DNA of 8,618 nt from NCBI GenBank assembly GCA_903901395.1, contig CAIUQW010000153.1, forward strand, positions 1 through 8,618. The letters are read 5' to 3'. The notes under the pieces are model-generated. The model was not told the origin of the DNA, did no database searches, and worked only from the letters and a program-made list of their open reading frames with translations. Source of the DNA: an uncultured Chlorobiales bacterium. GTDB lineage: Bacteria; Bacteroidota; Chlorobiia; Chlorobiales; Chlorobiaceae. Position numbers and translations under genes: made by a program. Of this stretch, positions 1 to 6,203 are shown piece by piece (the first letter of the stretch is position 1; each line of letters starts with the position of its first letter).

Positions 1-58
1 AATACCTTTTGCGGCCAGCTCAACCGGAATTATCATTATCGACCGACCTCAGTTATCC

Positions 59-2170
59 ATGACTCACACCTACAAAAGAACTCTCGTTACCACCGCTCTT
101 CCATACGCCAACGGGCCTGTGCACCTCGGCCACCTCGCCGGGGTCTATCTGCCCGCCGATATTTACGTGCGCTACAAACGCCTCTGCGGCCACAATGTAA
201 TTCACATCGGCGGCTCGGATGAGCATGGCGTGCCGATCACCATCACCGCCGACAAGGAGGGAATTTCACCGCAGGATGTGGTGGATCGCTACCACAAGAT
301 GAACGCCGATGCTTTCGCCAAGTGCGGTATTTCGTTCGATTACTACGGCCGCACCAGCTCGCCGGTGCATCACGAGACCGCGAAGGAGTTTTTTGCCGAG
401 ATCGAGAAGAAGGGGATTTTCGTCCGGAAAACCGAGAAGCAGTTCTTCGATCCGGTTGCCGGTCGCTTTCTCTCCGACCGTTATGTCACCGGCACCTGCC
501 CGGTCTGCAAAACTCCTGGCGCGAACGGCGACCAGTGCGAGCAGTGCGGAACGCATCTCAGCCCGACCGAGCTGATCGATCCGAAGAGCAAGCTCTCCGA
601 CGCCACGCCTGAGCTGCGTGAAACGCTGCACTGGTACTTCCCGCTCGGGCGCTTCCAGAAGCAGCTCGAAAATTTCGTCGAAAGCCATAGCGGCGAGTGG
701 CGTACTAACGTCCTGAACTACTCGCGCACCTGGCTCAACCAGGGCCTTGCTGACCGCGCCATCACTCGCGACCTCGCCTGGGGCATCTCGCTGCCGCTCG
801 ACTCCGACGAGGCGAAGGGCAAGGTGCTCTATGTCTGGTTCGACGCCGTGCTCGGCTACATCTCCTTCACGAAAGAGTGGGCGGAGCAGCAGGGCGACGC
901 TGGACTCTGGCGGCGCTACTGGCAGGATCCCGACACGCGCATCATCAACTTCATCGGCAAGGACAACGTCGTGTTCCACACGCTGATGTTTCCGGCGATT
1001 CTGATGGCGTGGAACGAGGAGCGCGTCGAATGGCGCTACGAGCTGGCCGATAACGTGCCCGCGTCGGAGTTCATGAACTTCGAGGGGCGCAAGTTCTCCA
1101 AGTCGCGCAACTACGCCGTCTATCTCGGCGAATTCCTCGAACGCTTCCCGGCGGACACGTTGCGCTACAGCATCGCCATGAACTATCCGGAGAACAAGGA
1201 TAGCGATTTCAGCTGGAGCGACTTCCAGAACCGCACCAACGGCGAGCTGGCCGACACGCTCGGCAACTTCATCAAGCGCTCGATTGATTTCACCAACGCC
1301 CGTTTCGGCGGCGAGGTGCCCGCGGAGATCGACCTCCAAGCGTGGGACGGCCTCGGCATCGACTGGCTGGCGAGCTTCGGCAAGCTCGAAGCGGCCTACG
1401 ACGGCTTCCACTTCCGCGAGGCCGCGAGCCAGGCAATGGAGATCGCCCGCTTTGCCAACCGCTACCTCACCGAGAGCGAGCCCTGGAAGGTGATCAAGGC
1501 CGATCCCGAAGCGGCGGGCCGCACCATGGCCGTGTCGCTGAACCTGTGCCACACACTTGCGCTGCTCTTCTGGCCGATTGTGCCCGAAACCGCGAACCGC
1601 ATCTGGAAGATGCTCGGCTTTGAGGGGCGGATTGACGACCTCGTCGAACAAGGCAACCCAGTCTGGCGCAAGGCGCTGGAGCCGGGGCTGAAGAAAGGCC
1701 ACAAACTGCTCGGATCGTCCGAAATTCTTTTCACGAAGATCGAGGAGAAGGATATCGAGCCGGAGATGAAGAAGATTGAGGCGCTGCTCGCCGAGGCGGA
1801 ACGCCGCGAAGCCGCCGAAAAGCCCGCACCGATGACCTTCAAACCGGAGATCACCTTCGACGACTTCCAGAAGGTCGATCTGCGCGTGGCGAAAGTGATC
1901 GCCTGCGAGCCGGTCAAGAAGGCCAACAAGCTGCTCAAGCTGCAATTGCAGGTCGGCTCGGAAGAGCGCCAGGTGCTCTCCGGCATAGCGCAGCACTTCA
2001 CGCCCGAGGAGATGGTTGGCAAGAACGTCGTGCTGGTCGCCAATCTCGCCGACCGCACCATGCGCGGCGAGCTGTCGCAGGGCATGATTCTCGCCGTCGA
2101 GGGGGCAGATGGCCGCCTGTTCCTGCTCGAACCGCAGGGCGAAGGAATAAATGGAAATGCGGTGAGTTAA
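59..2170 (+). CDS. metG: Methionyl-tRNA synthetase (MetRS), with C-terminal tRNA-binding domain
   Basis: This cytoplasmic class Ia aminoacyl-tRNA synthetase charges elongator and initiator tRNA-Met with methionine using ATP. The 703-residue product opens with the usual ALPYANGPVHLGHL segment; the HIGH-type motif HLGH is at 22-25. A zinc knuckle of four cysteines lies at 147, 150, 160 and 163, nearly the same positions as in E. coli MetG. The KMSKS-type loop is KFSKS at 345-349. The anticodon-binding helical domain follows. From about 597 to the end there is an EMAP-II/Trbp111-like OB-fold tRNA-binding domain (DLRVAKV through LSQGMILA), as in dimeric bacterial MetRS. The frame is open to the window edge, but ATG 59 is the first start codon in it and matches the family N-terminus. 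I see no Shine-Dalgarno sequence before it. It lies 46 nt upstream of an initiator tRNA gene. Confidence 0.98.
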   Translation: MTHTYKRTLVTTALPYANGPVHLGHLAGVYLPADIYVRYKRLCGHNVIHIGGSDEHGVPITITADKEGISPQDVVDRYHKMNADAFAKCGISFDYYGRTSSPVHHETAKEFFAEIEKKGIFVRKTEKQFFDPVAGRFLSDRYVTGTCPVCKTPGANGDQCEQCGTHLSPTELIDPKSKLSDATPELRETLHWYFPLGRFQKQLENFVESHSGEWRTNVLNYSRTWLNQGLADRAITRDLAWGISLPLDSDEAKGKVLYVWFDAVLGYISFTKEWAEQQGDAGLWRRYWQDPDTRIINFIGKDNVVFHTLMFPAILMAWNEERVEWRYELADNVPASEFMNFEGRKFSKSRNYAVYLGEFLERFPADTLRYSIAMNYPENKDSDFSWSDFQNRTNGELADTLGNFIKRSIDFTNARFGGEVPAEIDLQAWDGLGIDWLASFGKLEAAYDGFHFREAASQAMEIARFANRYLTESEPWKVIKADPEAAGRTMAVSLNLCHTLALLFWPIVPETANRIWKMLGFEGRIDDLVEQGNPVWRKALEPGLKKGHKLLGSSEILFTKIEEKDIEPEMKKIEALLAEAERREAAEKPAPMTFKPEITFDDFQKVDLRVAKVIACEPVKKANKLLKLQLQVGSEERQVLSGIAQHFTPEEMVGKNVVLVANLADRTMRGELSQGMILAVEGADGRLFLLEPQGEGINGNAVS

Positions 2171-2174
2171 TCGT

Positions 2175-2202
2175 TTGTTATTTACGATGAAAGTTGTACA
2201 TT
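2175..2202 (+). promoter_or_regulatory. Candidate sigma70-type promoter for tRNA-fMet
   Basis: A -35-like TTGTTA (2175-2180) and a -10-like TACATT (2197-2202) are separated by 16 nt, each matching four of six consensus bases. The predicted start would fall near 2209, about 8 nt before the mature tRNA 5' end. No terminator is visible between metG and the tRNA, so readthrough from metG is equally possible. Only by-eye matching supports this. Confidence 0.35.
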
Positions 2203-2216
2203 GAGGCACTTTACAT

Positions 2217-2292
<76 letters not shown>

Positions 2293-2294
2293 GC

Positions 2295-2328
2295 AAAAGA
2301 CCGCGCCATGTTGCGCGGTCTTTTTTTT
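2295..2328 (+). terminator. Intrinsic terminator after tRNA-fMet
   Basis: A perfect 8-bp GC-rich stem, GACCGCGC (2299-2306) with GCGCGGTC (2313-2320), encloses a 6-nt loop and is followed by eight T residues (2321-2328). Four A residues before the stem can pair with the first Ts, extending it to 12 bp. This is a textbook Rho-independent terminator 2 nt after the encoded CCA end. It would end both tRNA transcripts and any metG readthrough. Confidence 0.95.
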
Positions 2329-2360
2329 GCCCGAAGCGTCGCTTTTGCTGATGGGCGGGG

Positions 2361-2366
2361 TATATT
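2361..2366 (+). promoter_or_regulatory. Candidate -10 element upstream of the namZ-like gene
   Basis: TATATT lies 7 nt before the palindrome at 2374 and 82 nt before the ATG of the NamZ-like gene. The strong terminator upstream means this gene needs its own promoter somewhere in 2329-2448. I could not find a convincing -35 hexamer at 16-18 nt spacing, so this is only a candidate. Confidence 0.25.
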
Positions 2367-2373
2367 AAAAGAA

Positions 2374-2406
2374 AGATCGGTCAGATCAGTCTGATCTGAC
2401 CGATCT
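2374..2406. repeat. Perfect 33-nt palindrome with 9-nt GATC periodicity
   Basis: Arms AGATCGGTCAGATCAG (2374-2389) and CTGATCTGACCGATCT (2391-2406) are exact reverse complements around one central T (2390). GATC recurs every 9 nt, at 2375, 2384, 2393 and 2402, so the element is also a degenerate 9-mer tandem repeat. No T-run follows on either strand, so it is not a classical terminator. It may be a dispersed chromosomal palindrome (REP-like), a 5' leader hairpin of the downstream gene, or a protein-binding site. The sequence alone cannot decide between these. Confidence 0.9.
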
Positions 2407-2448
2407 GTTAAAAAGCAAACTACTGCAAAAATTCGTACTAAATTCTTC

Positions 2449-3666
2449 ATGAAGCGCTTTTCTCTGCTGGTCATTTTCACAATTTTTTCTCTTTTTCTCG
2501 TTTTTCCGACGGCGCAGTCGGGTGAGTTTCGTTACGGCCTCGATGTGCTCGATGAAAGCGCGTGTTCACAGCTCAAGGGGGAAAAAATTGCGCTCATCAC
2601 CAACGCGGCGGCGGTGTCGCGTTCCGGGGAGCCGGGGTATCTGGTGTTTTTGCGGAACGGGGTCGATCTCAAATTCCTGATGGCTCCCGAGCACGGTTTC
2701 TCGCTCGATCATGAGGCGGGGCAGACGGTTGGGAACGGTGGTGTCGGCGATACCCTCAAAATCTACTCGCTTTACGGCGAATCCAAGAAGCCGGATGTGC
2801 AGCTCCTCAAAACTATCGACGTGCTCGTCTTCGATCTTCAGGACGCAGGCGTGCGCTGTTACACCTACATCTCCACCATGAAGCTCGTGATGGAGGCGTG
2901 CAACGAAGCGGGCGTCACCTTCATGGTGCTTGACCGGCCCAATCCCGTCGCGCCGCTTCCGGTGAGCGGCTTTGTGCTGGAGCCGCGTTTCGAGTCATTC
3001 GTCGGCGCGACGGAACTGCCCTTCATGCATGGTATGACGGTGGGGGAGATCGCTGAATGGCTGAAGCCGCGCTACTTTCCCGGCCTTTCGTTGCAGGTGG
3101 TTCGGATGAAGGGATACCGTCGCGACCGGTTTGCCGATGAACTTCCGGGCTTTCAATTTCGTCCGCCGTCGCCGAACCTTCGCGATTTGAACACGCTGCT
3201 GCTCTATCCTTCCACGGTGATGCTTGAGGGAACCGACGTCAGCGAAGGGCGGGGCACCGATGCGCCGTTCAGCCTTTTAGGCGCGCCATTTATCGACAGC
3301 GCGGCGCTTGTCGAGGAGCTGGAGCAGTATCGCTTGCCGGGGGTTGAATTCCACCCAGCGACCTTCACTCCTTCGAGAAGCAAATTCTCCGGCGTCGAGT
3401 GCCACGGCATCCGTCTGCAAGTGACCGACCGGAGGCGATTCGATCCCTTCATGACCTCGACGGCAATCCTGCTTTCGTTGCAGAAACTCTGGCCGGAACC
3501 GACCGGCCTGGACCATCATGCCGCCTTTTTCGACCAGCTTGCCGGTACCGACCGCTATCGCCTCATGATTCAGCAGCAGCGCCCGATCGGGGAAATTCTC
3601 GATGCCGCTCGCGGTCAGTTGCGGGCATTCGATGCAGCTTCTCCTGACCGTTTCCTCTATCCCTGA
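2449..3666 (+). CDS. namZ: Exported DUF1343 / NamZ-type exo-beta-N-acetylmuramidase (GH171)
   Basis: The 405-residue product looks like a DUF1343 protein. The characterised member, Bacillus subtilis NamZ (YbbC), removes terminal N-acetylmuramic acid from peptidoglycan fragments during cell-wall recycling. Residues 1-24 form a signal peptide: K2, R3, hydrophobic core about 5-20, probable signal-peptidase-I site AQS|G after 24, and no lipobox cysteine. Export to the periplasm is therefore likely. Family motifs in order are EHGF (81-84), SLYGESKKP (107-115), the FDLQDAGVRCYTYISTM block (128-144), LDRPNPV (161-167), HGMTVGE (194-200), PSPNLRDL (240-247) and EGTDVSEGRGTDAPFSLLGAP (260-280). The signal peptide supports ATG 2449, although no Shine-Dalgarno sequence is visible. 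Its 3' end overlaps the cfa frame on the other strand by 104 nt. The gene symbol is by homology to motifs, not experiment. Confidence 0.9.
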   Translation: MKRFSLLVIFTIFSLFLVFPTAQSGEFRYGLDVLDESACSQLKGEKIALITNAAAVSRSGEPGYLVFLRNGVDLKFLMAPEHGFSLDHEAGQTVGNGGVGDTLKIYSLYGESKKPDVQLLKTIDVLVFDLQDAGVRCYTYISTMKLVMEACNEAGVTFMVLDRPNPVAPLPVSGFVLEPRFESFVGATELPFMHGMTVGEIAEWLKPRYFPGLSLQVVRMKGYRRDRFADELPGFQFRPPSPNLRDLNTLLLYPSTVMLEGTDVSEGRGTDAPFSLLGAPFIDSAALVEELEQYRLPGVEFHPATFTPSRSKFSGVECHGIRLQVTDRRRFDPFMTSTAILLSLQKLWPEPTGLDHHAAFFDQLAGTDRYRLMIQQQRPIGEILDAARGQLRAFDAASPDRFLYP

Positions 3667-4801
3667 AGCGCTGCCTGACTGGCTGGTGCGGAATGCAGCA
3701 CGCGCCCTTGATGCCGGATGGGGTGAGCAGTATCTGCCAGAGCTGGATCGTGCGCGCCCTGAAGGCGCCCGCGCAGCTCAGCAGGTAGTAGCGCCACATG
3801 CGGTAAAATGTATCGTCGTATTGTTGTTTGAGTTGTTGCCAGTTGCGCGTCACGTTACGCTCCCATGCCTTGAGCGTTAAGGCGTAATCGTAGCTGAGCG
3901 AGTGCCAGTCTTCGAACACGAACCGTCCTTCGAACCCTCTGGCGATCTGGCTGAGCGACGGAAGCATCGAGTTCGGAAAGATATACTTCTCGATCCACGG
4001 GTCGGTGCTTGTTACCGGAGCGTTGCTGCCGATGCTCTGCACGAGCATCCGCCCGTCCGGCTTGAGGCAACGGCGGGCAGTATCGAAATAGGTGCGGAAA
4101 TTTTTGTAGCCGACATGCTCCAGCATGCCAATGGAAACGATTCTGTCGAACTCGCCATCGAGCTGACGGTAGTCAATGAGCCGGATATCGACGTCGAAAT
4201 CCCTGCAGAACTCTCTGGCGTAATTTGCCTGCTCTTTCGATACGGTGATGCCGATCACCTTCGCTCCGTAGTGTTCAGCGGCGAACCTGGCCGCGCCGCC
4301 CCAGCCGCAACCAATGTCGAGCAGTTTCATGCCCGGTTCGAGAGCGAGCTTGTCGAACACGAGACGGAGTTTGTTCTCCTGCGCCTCCTGTAATGTGTCG
4401 CTCTCGTGCCAGCAGGCGCAGCTGTACATCATCAAGGGATCGAGCATCGCCCGGAAAAGATCGTTGCCCGCATCGTAATGGCGCTTGCCGACGGTGAAGG
4501 CGCGAGCAGGCTTTTGCAGGTTGATCAACGCGCCATGAAGATACTCCAGAACGGCGGTTGCCGTGACGAGCCGCTGGTCGAGGCCCGCCGAGAGAATCCG
4601 GCAAAACAGCTCTTCGAGATCGTCGCAATCCCACCAACCCGCCATGTAGGACTCTCCGAATCCGAGGTTTCCCTGACGAACTGTTTGTTGAACCGTACGG
4701 TGATCATGCACCCTGACATCCCACGGATGGTTGCCGTCAATGGTGATATTTGCAGAGTCGAACAGTTTATCGAGTCTCTGCCGGAAAAGTTGATCGAGCA
4801 T
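3563..4801 (-). CDS. cfa: Cyclopropane-fatty-acyl-phospholipid synthase
   Basis: This SAM-dependent enzyme transfers a methylene group to cis double bonds of unsaturated acyl chains in membrane phospholipids. The 412-residue frame aligns by eye with E. coli Cfa (382 aa) to about residue 360. Visible features are YSC with C128, SAM motif I LDIGCGWGG (161-169), GMLEHVG with E228, YIFPN (273-277), EDWH (297-300), Y306, and CAGAFRARTIQLWQ (343-356). C128, E228 and Y306 match the E. coli bicarbonate ligands C139, E239 and Y317, but the position of H266 is Q255. ATG 4801 has a GGAG Shine-Dalgarno at 4811-4814, 9 nt away. The last ~45 residues look unlike the family and lie largely antisense to namZ. 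The true end may be shorter, or a one-base indel near 3700-3730 may exist; another frame stops at 3657. Confidence 0.93.
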   Translation of the reverse strand: MLDQLFRQRLDKLFDSANITIDGNHPWDVRVHDHRTVQQTVRQGNLGFGESYMAGWWDCDDLEELFCRILSAGLDQRLVTATAVLEYLHGALINLQKPARAFTVGKRHYDAGNDLFRAMLDPLMMYSCACWHESDTLQEAQENKLRLVFDKLALEPGMKLLDIGCGWGGAARFAAEHYGAKVIGITVSKEQANYAREFCRDFDVDIRLIDYRQLDGEFDRIVSIGMLEHVGYKNFRTYFDTARRCLKPDGRMLVQSIGSNAPVTSTDPWIEKYIFPNSMLPSLSQIARGFEGRFVFEDWHSLSYDYALTLKAWERNVTRNWQQLKQQYDDTFYRMWRYYLLSCAGAFRARTIQLWQILLTPSGIKGACCIPHQPVRQRFRDRGNGQEKLHRMPATDRERHREFPRSGAAAES

Positions 4802-4986
4802 GGCGTAGCACTCCGGTTTCCGGGAAAACGTTGATTTTCACAAAACGAGTAAACCGATACTTACTACTTTAAAAAATAATGCAATGATTGAGAAATATCA
4901 AATCTTGCCGGACAAGACGATACAGGGGTAAGCGAAGAAATGAATTTGTTCGTTAACTAATCATTTTACAACAGGTTCTCGATGTA
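4802..4986. other. Intergenic region between the STAS gene and cfa
   Basis: This 185-nt AT-rich spacer must carry the cfa ribosome binding site and probably its promoter, but I found no convincing -10/-35 pair. A small hairpin, TCTTG/CAAGA with a 5-nt loop (4903-4917), is followed on the minus strand by TTTGATATTT. It could be a weak terminator for the STAS gene, but the stem is only 5 bp. Confidence 0.4.
4811..4814 (-). promoter_or_regulatory. Ribosome binding site of cfa
   Basis: GGAG on the minus strand lies 9 nt before ATG 4801. It supports that start. The plus-strand genes metG and namZ, by contrast, show no Shine-Dalgarno sequence. Confidence 0.7.
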
Positions 4987-5601
4987 TCAAGGATTCTTTT
5001 TAGGACGGCCTCTCTTTCTTGGAGCAGGAGTTTCAGGAGGATTTTTTTTCTGCCGCGGTTTTTCTTTTTCTTCGTTTTTTTCGATTTCCTCAATTTCCTC
5101 CAGATCATCGCTCTCGTCCGTTTCGTCATCGAGGTCGTCGCTGAATGACTCGTTGTCGAAGACCTCTTCCGGAATTTCAAGCTCCTCGCCAATTTCGTCA
5201 GCGCTCTCATCCTGAACCTGCGGCTGGCGTGACCGGCTTCCGCGCTTTCCCTTCAGCGCCGGTTCGATGAGCGTCATGACCTCGTTGATCGAAGAGAAGA
5301 TGTAGAGCTGCTTGTCGAGGTTGGTCAGCTTGAGGAGATCCTTGATTTGCTGGCAGAGCGAGACGAAAATGGCCAGTCCGTCGGAGCTGTTGGCCAGTTG
5401 GTGGGCCAGCAGCATCGAGCCGATGCCAGACGAATCGATTGCCTTGACCTGCGAAAAATCGATGATGACGTTTTTGCTCGTCTCGTTGCTGACCATGCCG
5501 TCAATGGTCAGTCTGAAACAGTTGGCGTGACGGACATCGAAGACCGATTCTTCAAGCTTGAGAATGGTCAATTCCTTACGGGTCGATACGGAGTGTTTCA
5601 T
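4987..5601 (-). CDS. STAS-domain protein with acidic linker and AT-hook-like C-terminal tail
   Basis: Residues about 5-115 of 204 form a STAS domain of the anti-sigma-factor-antagonist type (SpoIIAA/RsbV): NVIIDFSQVKAIDSSGIGSMLLAHQ carries the D56-S57-S58-G motif in which a serine is normally phosphorylated by a partner kinase. Family members act by partner switching with anti-sigma factors. The protein is about twice the usual length of a lone STAS protein. Residues 118-126 are basic, 131-181 are very rich in Asp and Glu, and 182-204 are rich in Pro, Lys and Arg, ending RKRGRPKK (195-202), which contains the AT-hook core RGRP. No membrane segment is seen. ATG 5601 has GGAG 6 nt upstream (5608-5611). 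The partner is unknown; no RsbW-like kinase gene is in the window. DNA binding by the tail is inference. Confidence 0.88.
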   Translation of the reverse strand: MKHSVSTRKELTILKLEESVFDVRHANCFRLTIDGMVSNETSKNVIIDFSQVKAIDSSGIGSMLLAHQLANSSDGLAIFVSLCQQIKDLLKLTNLDKQLYIFSSINEVMTLIEPALKGKRGSRSRQPQVQDESADEIGEELEIPEEVFDNESFSDDLDDETDESDDLEEIEEIEKNEEKEKPRQKKNPPETPAPRKRGRPKKNP

Positions 5602-5607
5602 ACATAA

Positions 5608-5611
5608 CTCC
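5608..5611 (-). promoter_or_regulatory. Ribosome binding site of the STAS gene
   Basis: GGAG on the minus strand is separated from ATG 5601 by 6 nt, which supports this start codon. Confidence 0.7.
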
Positions 5612-5637
5612 AGCAGGAAAACGGTAACTTATTTGAT

Positions 5638-5660
5638 AAAAGGCACTTGGCAAGCCTTTT
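5638..5660. promoter_or_regulatory. AAAAGGC/GCCTTTT hairpin upstream of the STAS gene
   Basis: AAAAGGC (5638-5644) and GCCTTTT (5654-5660) form a perfect 7-bp inverted repeat around a 9-nt loop. On either strand the stem ends in a T4 run, so it resembles a weak bidirectional terminator. It lies 37 nt upstream of the STAS start, so on the minus strand it could end readthrough from the kinase gene or sit in the STAS leader. Confidence 0.35.
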
Positions 5661-5773
5661 CGCTCCGCATTCACTGAAGGATGGTTACAGGAATCAATGC
5701 GGAACGACTCCTTTTCACTATTATCGTACAAATTTCTGTTCATTCAAATCGATTTTTTCGAATGACGTAAAAT

Positions 5774-5779
5774 ATTATA
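5774..5779 (-). promoter_or_regulatory. Candidate -10 element (TATAAT) upstream of the STAS gene
   Basis: A perfect TATAAT reads on the minus strand about 170 nt before the STAS start codon, in an AT-rich stretch. No hexamer resembling TTGACA lies 16-18 nt upstream, so promoter function is uncertain. Confidence 0.25.
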
Positions 5780-6203
5780 GACTTTCCGCTCAGTCGAATG
5801 CGATATGCCAGTATTTTCAAGTATTTTTTAGTGTATTGAGAGGTGCCGCTGAAGGAAGGTGTTTCGAAAAAGCAGTAATAATGATCGAGAGATTTCAGTT
5901 TTCGTGATGCGGGGAATAATACGGACATTAACCGTTAGCCCCGGCGATGAGTTTTTTGAGGATAAAACGTATATATCAATTGTAGCCGTCAGTGAATCGG
6001 ACGCATGGCGGGTTCAGCAGGCTTGACGGGTCTTCTGTTTTTGAATGGCGGTATTTTCAGTTCGCCTGATACGGAGCACTCATTGCGTCTGGTGAGCGCG
6101 TAACCCGCCCGTCGGTTCAGCGATTCCTGTGACGGCATCGCTGGTCATGCATTTTTCCTGCATCCGGTTGGTCACTTTTTTCTGCCACGGATCATTATCG
6201 CTT

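Larger units (their letters stand above)
5602..6203. other. 602-nt gap without a convincing gene
   Basis: The stretch separates the kinase stop codon from the STAS start. Open frames here are short, lack ribosome binding sites and have no recognisable protein content. The STAS-proximal part (about 5700-5930) is AT-rich and holds the TATAAT. An 8-bp inverted repeat TCCGCATT/AATGCGGA lies at 5664-5671 and 5696-5703. The kinase-proximal part is richer in GC and holds several inverted repeats: GGCGGGTT (6007-6014) with AACCCGCC (6102-6109), CAGCGAT (6118-6124) with ATCGCTG (6137-6143), and ATGCA (6147-6151) with TGCAT (6159-6163). GGTTCAGC occurs twice, at 6011-6018 and 6114-6121. It may hold regulatory sequence, a small RNA or the remains of a lost gene. 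Confidence 0.6.

Noticed and set aside
266..2209. 647-codon open frame antisense to metG
   Set aside because: It is a shadow of GC-rich metG codon use. The translation is low-complexity, rich in Leu, Glu, Arg and Val, with no recognisable domain, and metG is certain.
2374..2406. The palindrome as a Rho-independent terminator
   Set aside because: There is no T-run after it on either strand, and a strong terminator already lies 46 nt upstream.
3902..4834. Two plus-strand frames (3902-4393 and 4406-4834) opposite cfa
   Set aside because: Both are antisense to firmly identified Cfa motifs and have no recognisable protein features.
4953..5210. Lysine-rich 85-codon minus-strand frame overlapping the STAS gene 3' end
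   Set aside because: It is the +1 frame of the low-complexity acidic region with no start site of its own. It is kept only as the possible slippage product.
5780..5815. Sigma54-type promoter (TGGCA...GCAT) upstream of the STAS gene
   Set aside because: The GG and GC dinucleotides are too close together for the -24/-12 spacing.
5647..5907. 86-codon plus-strand frame in the gap
   Set aside because: It starts with TTG inside a hairpin, has no ribosome binding site and no family resemblance; chance in AT-rich DNA.
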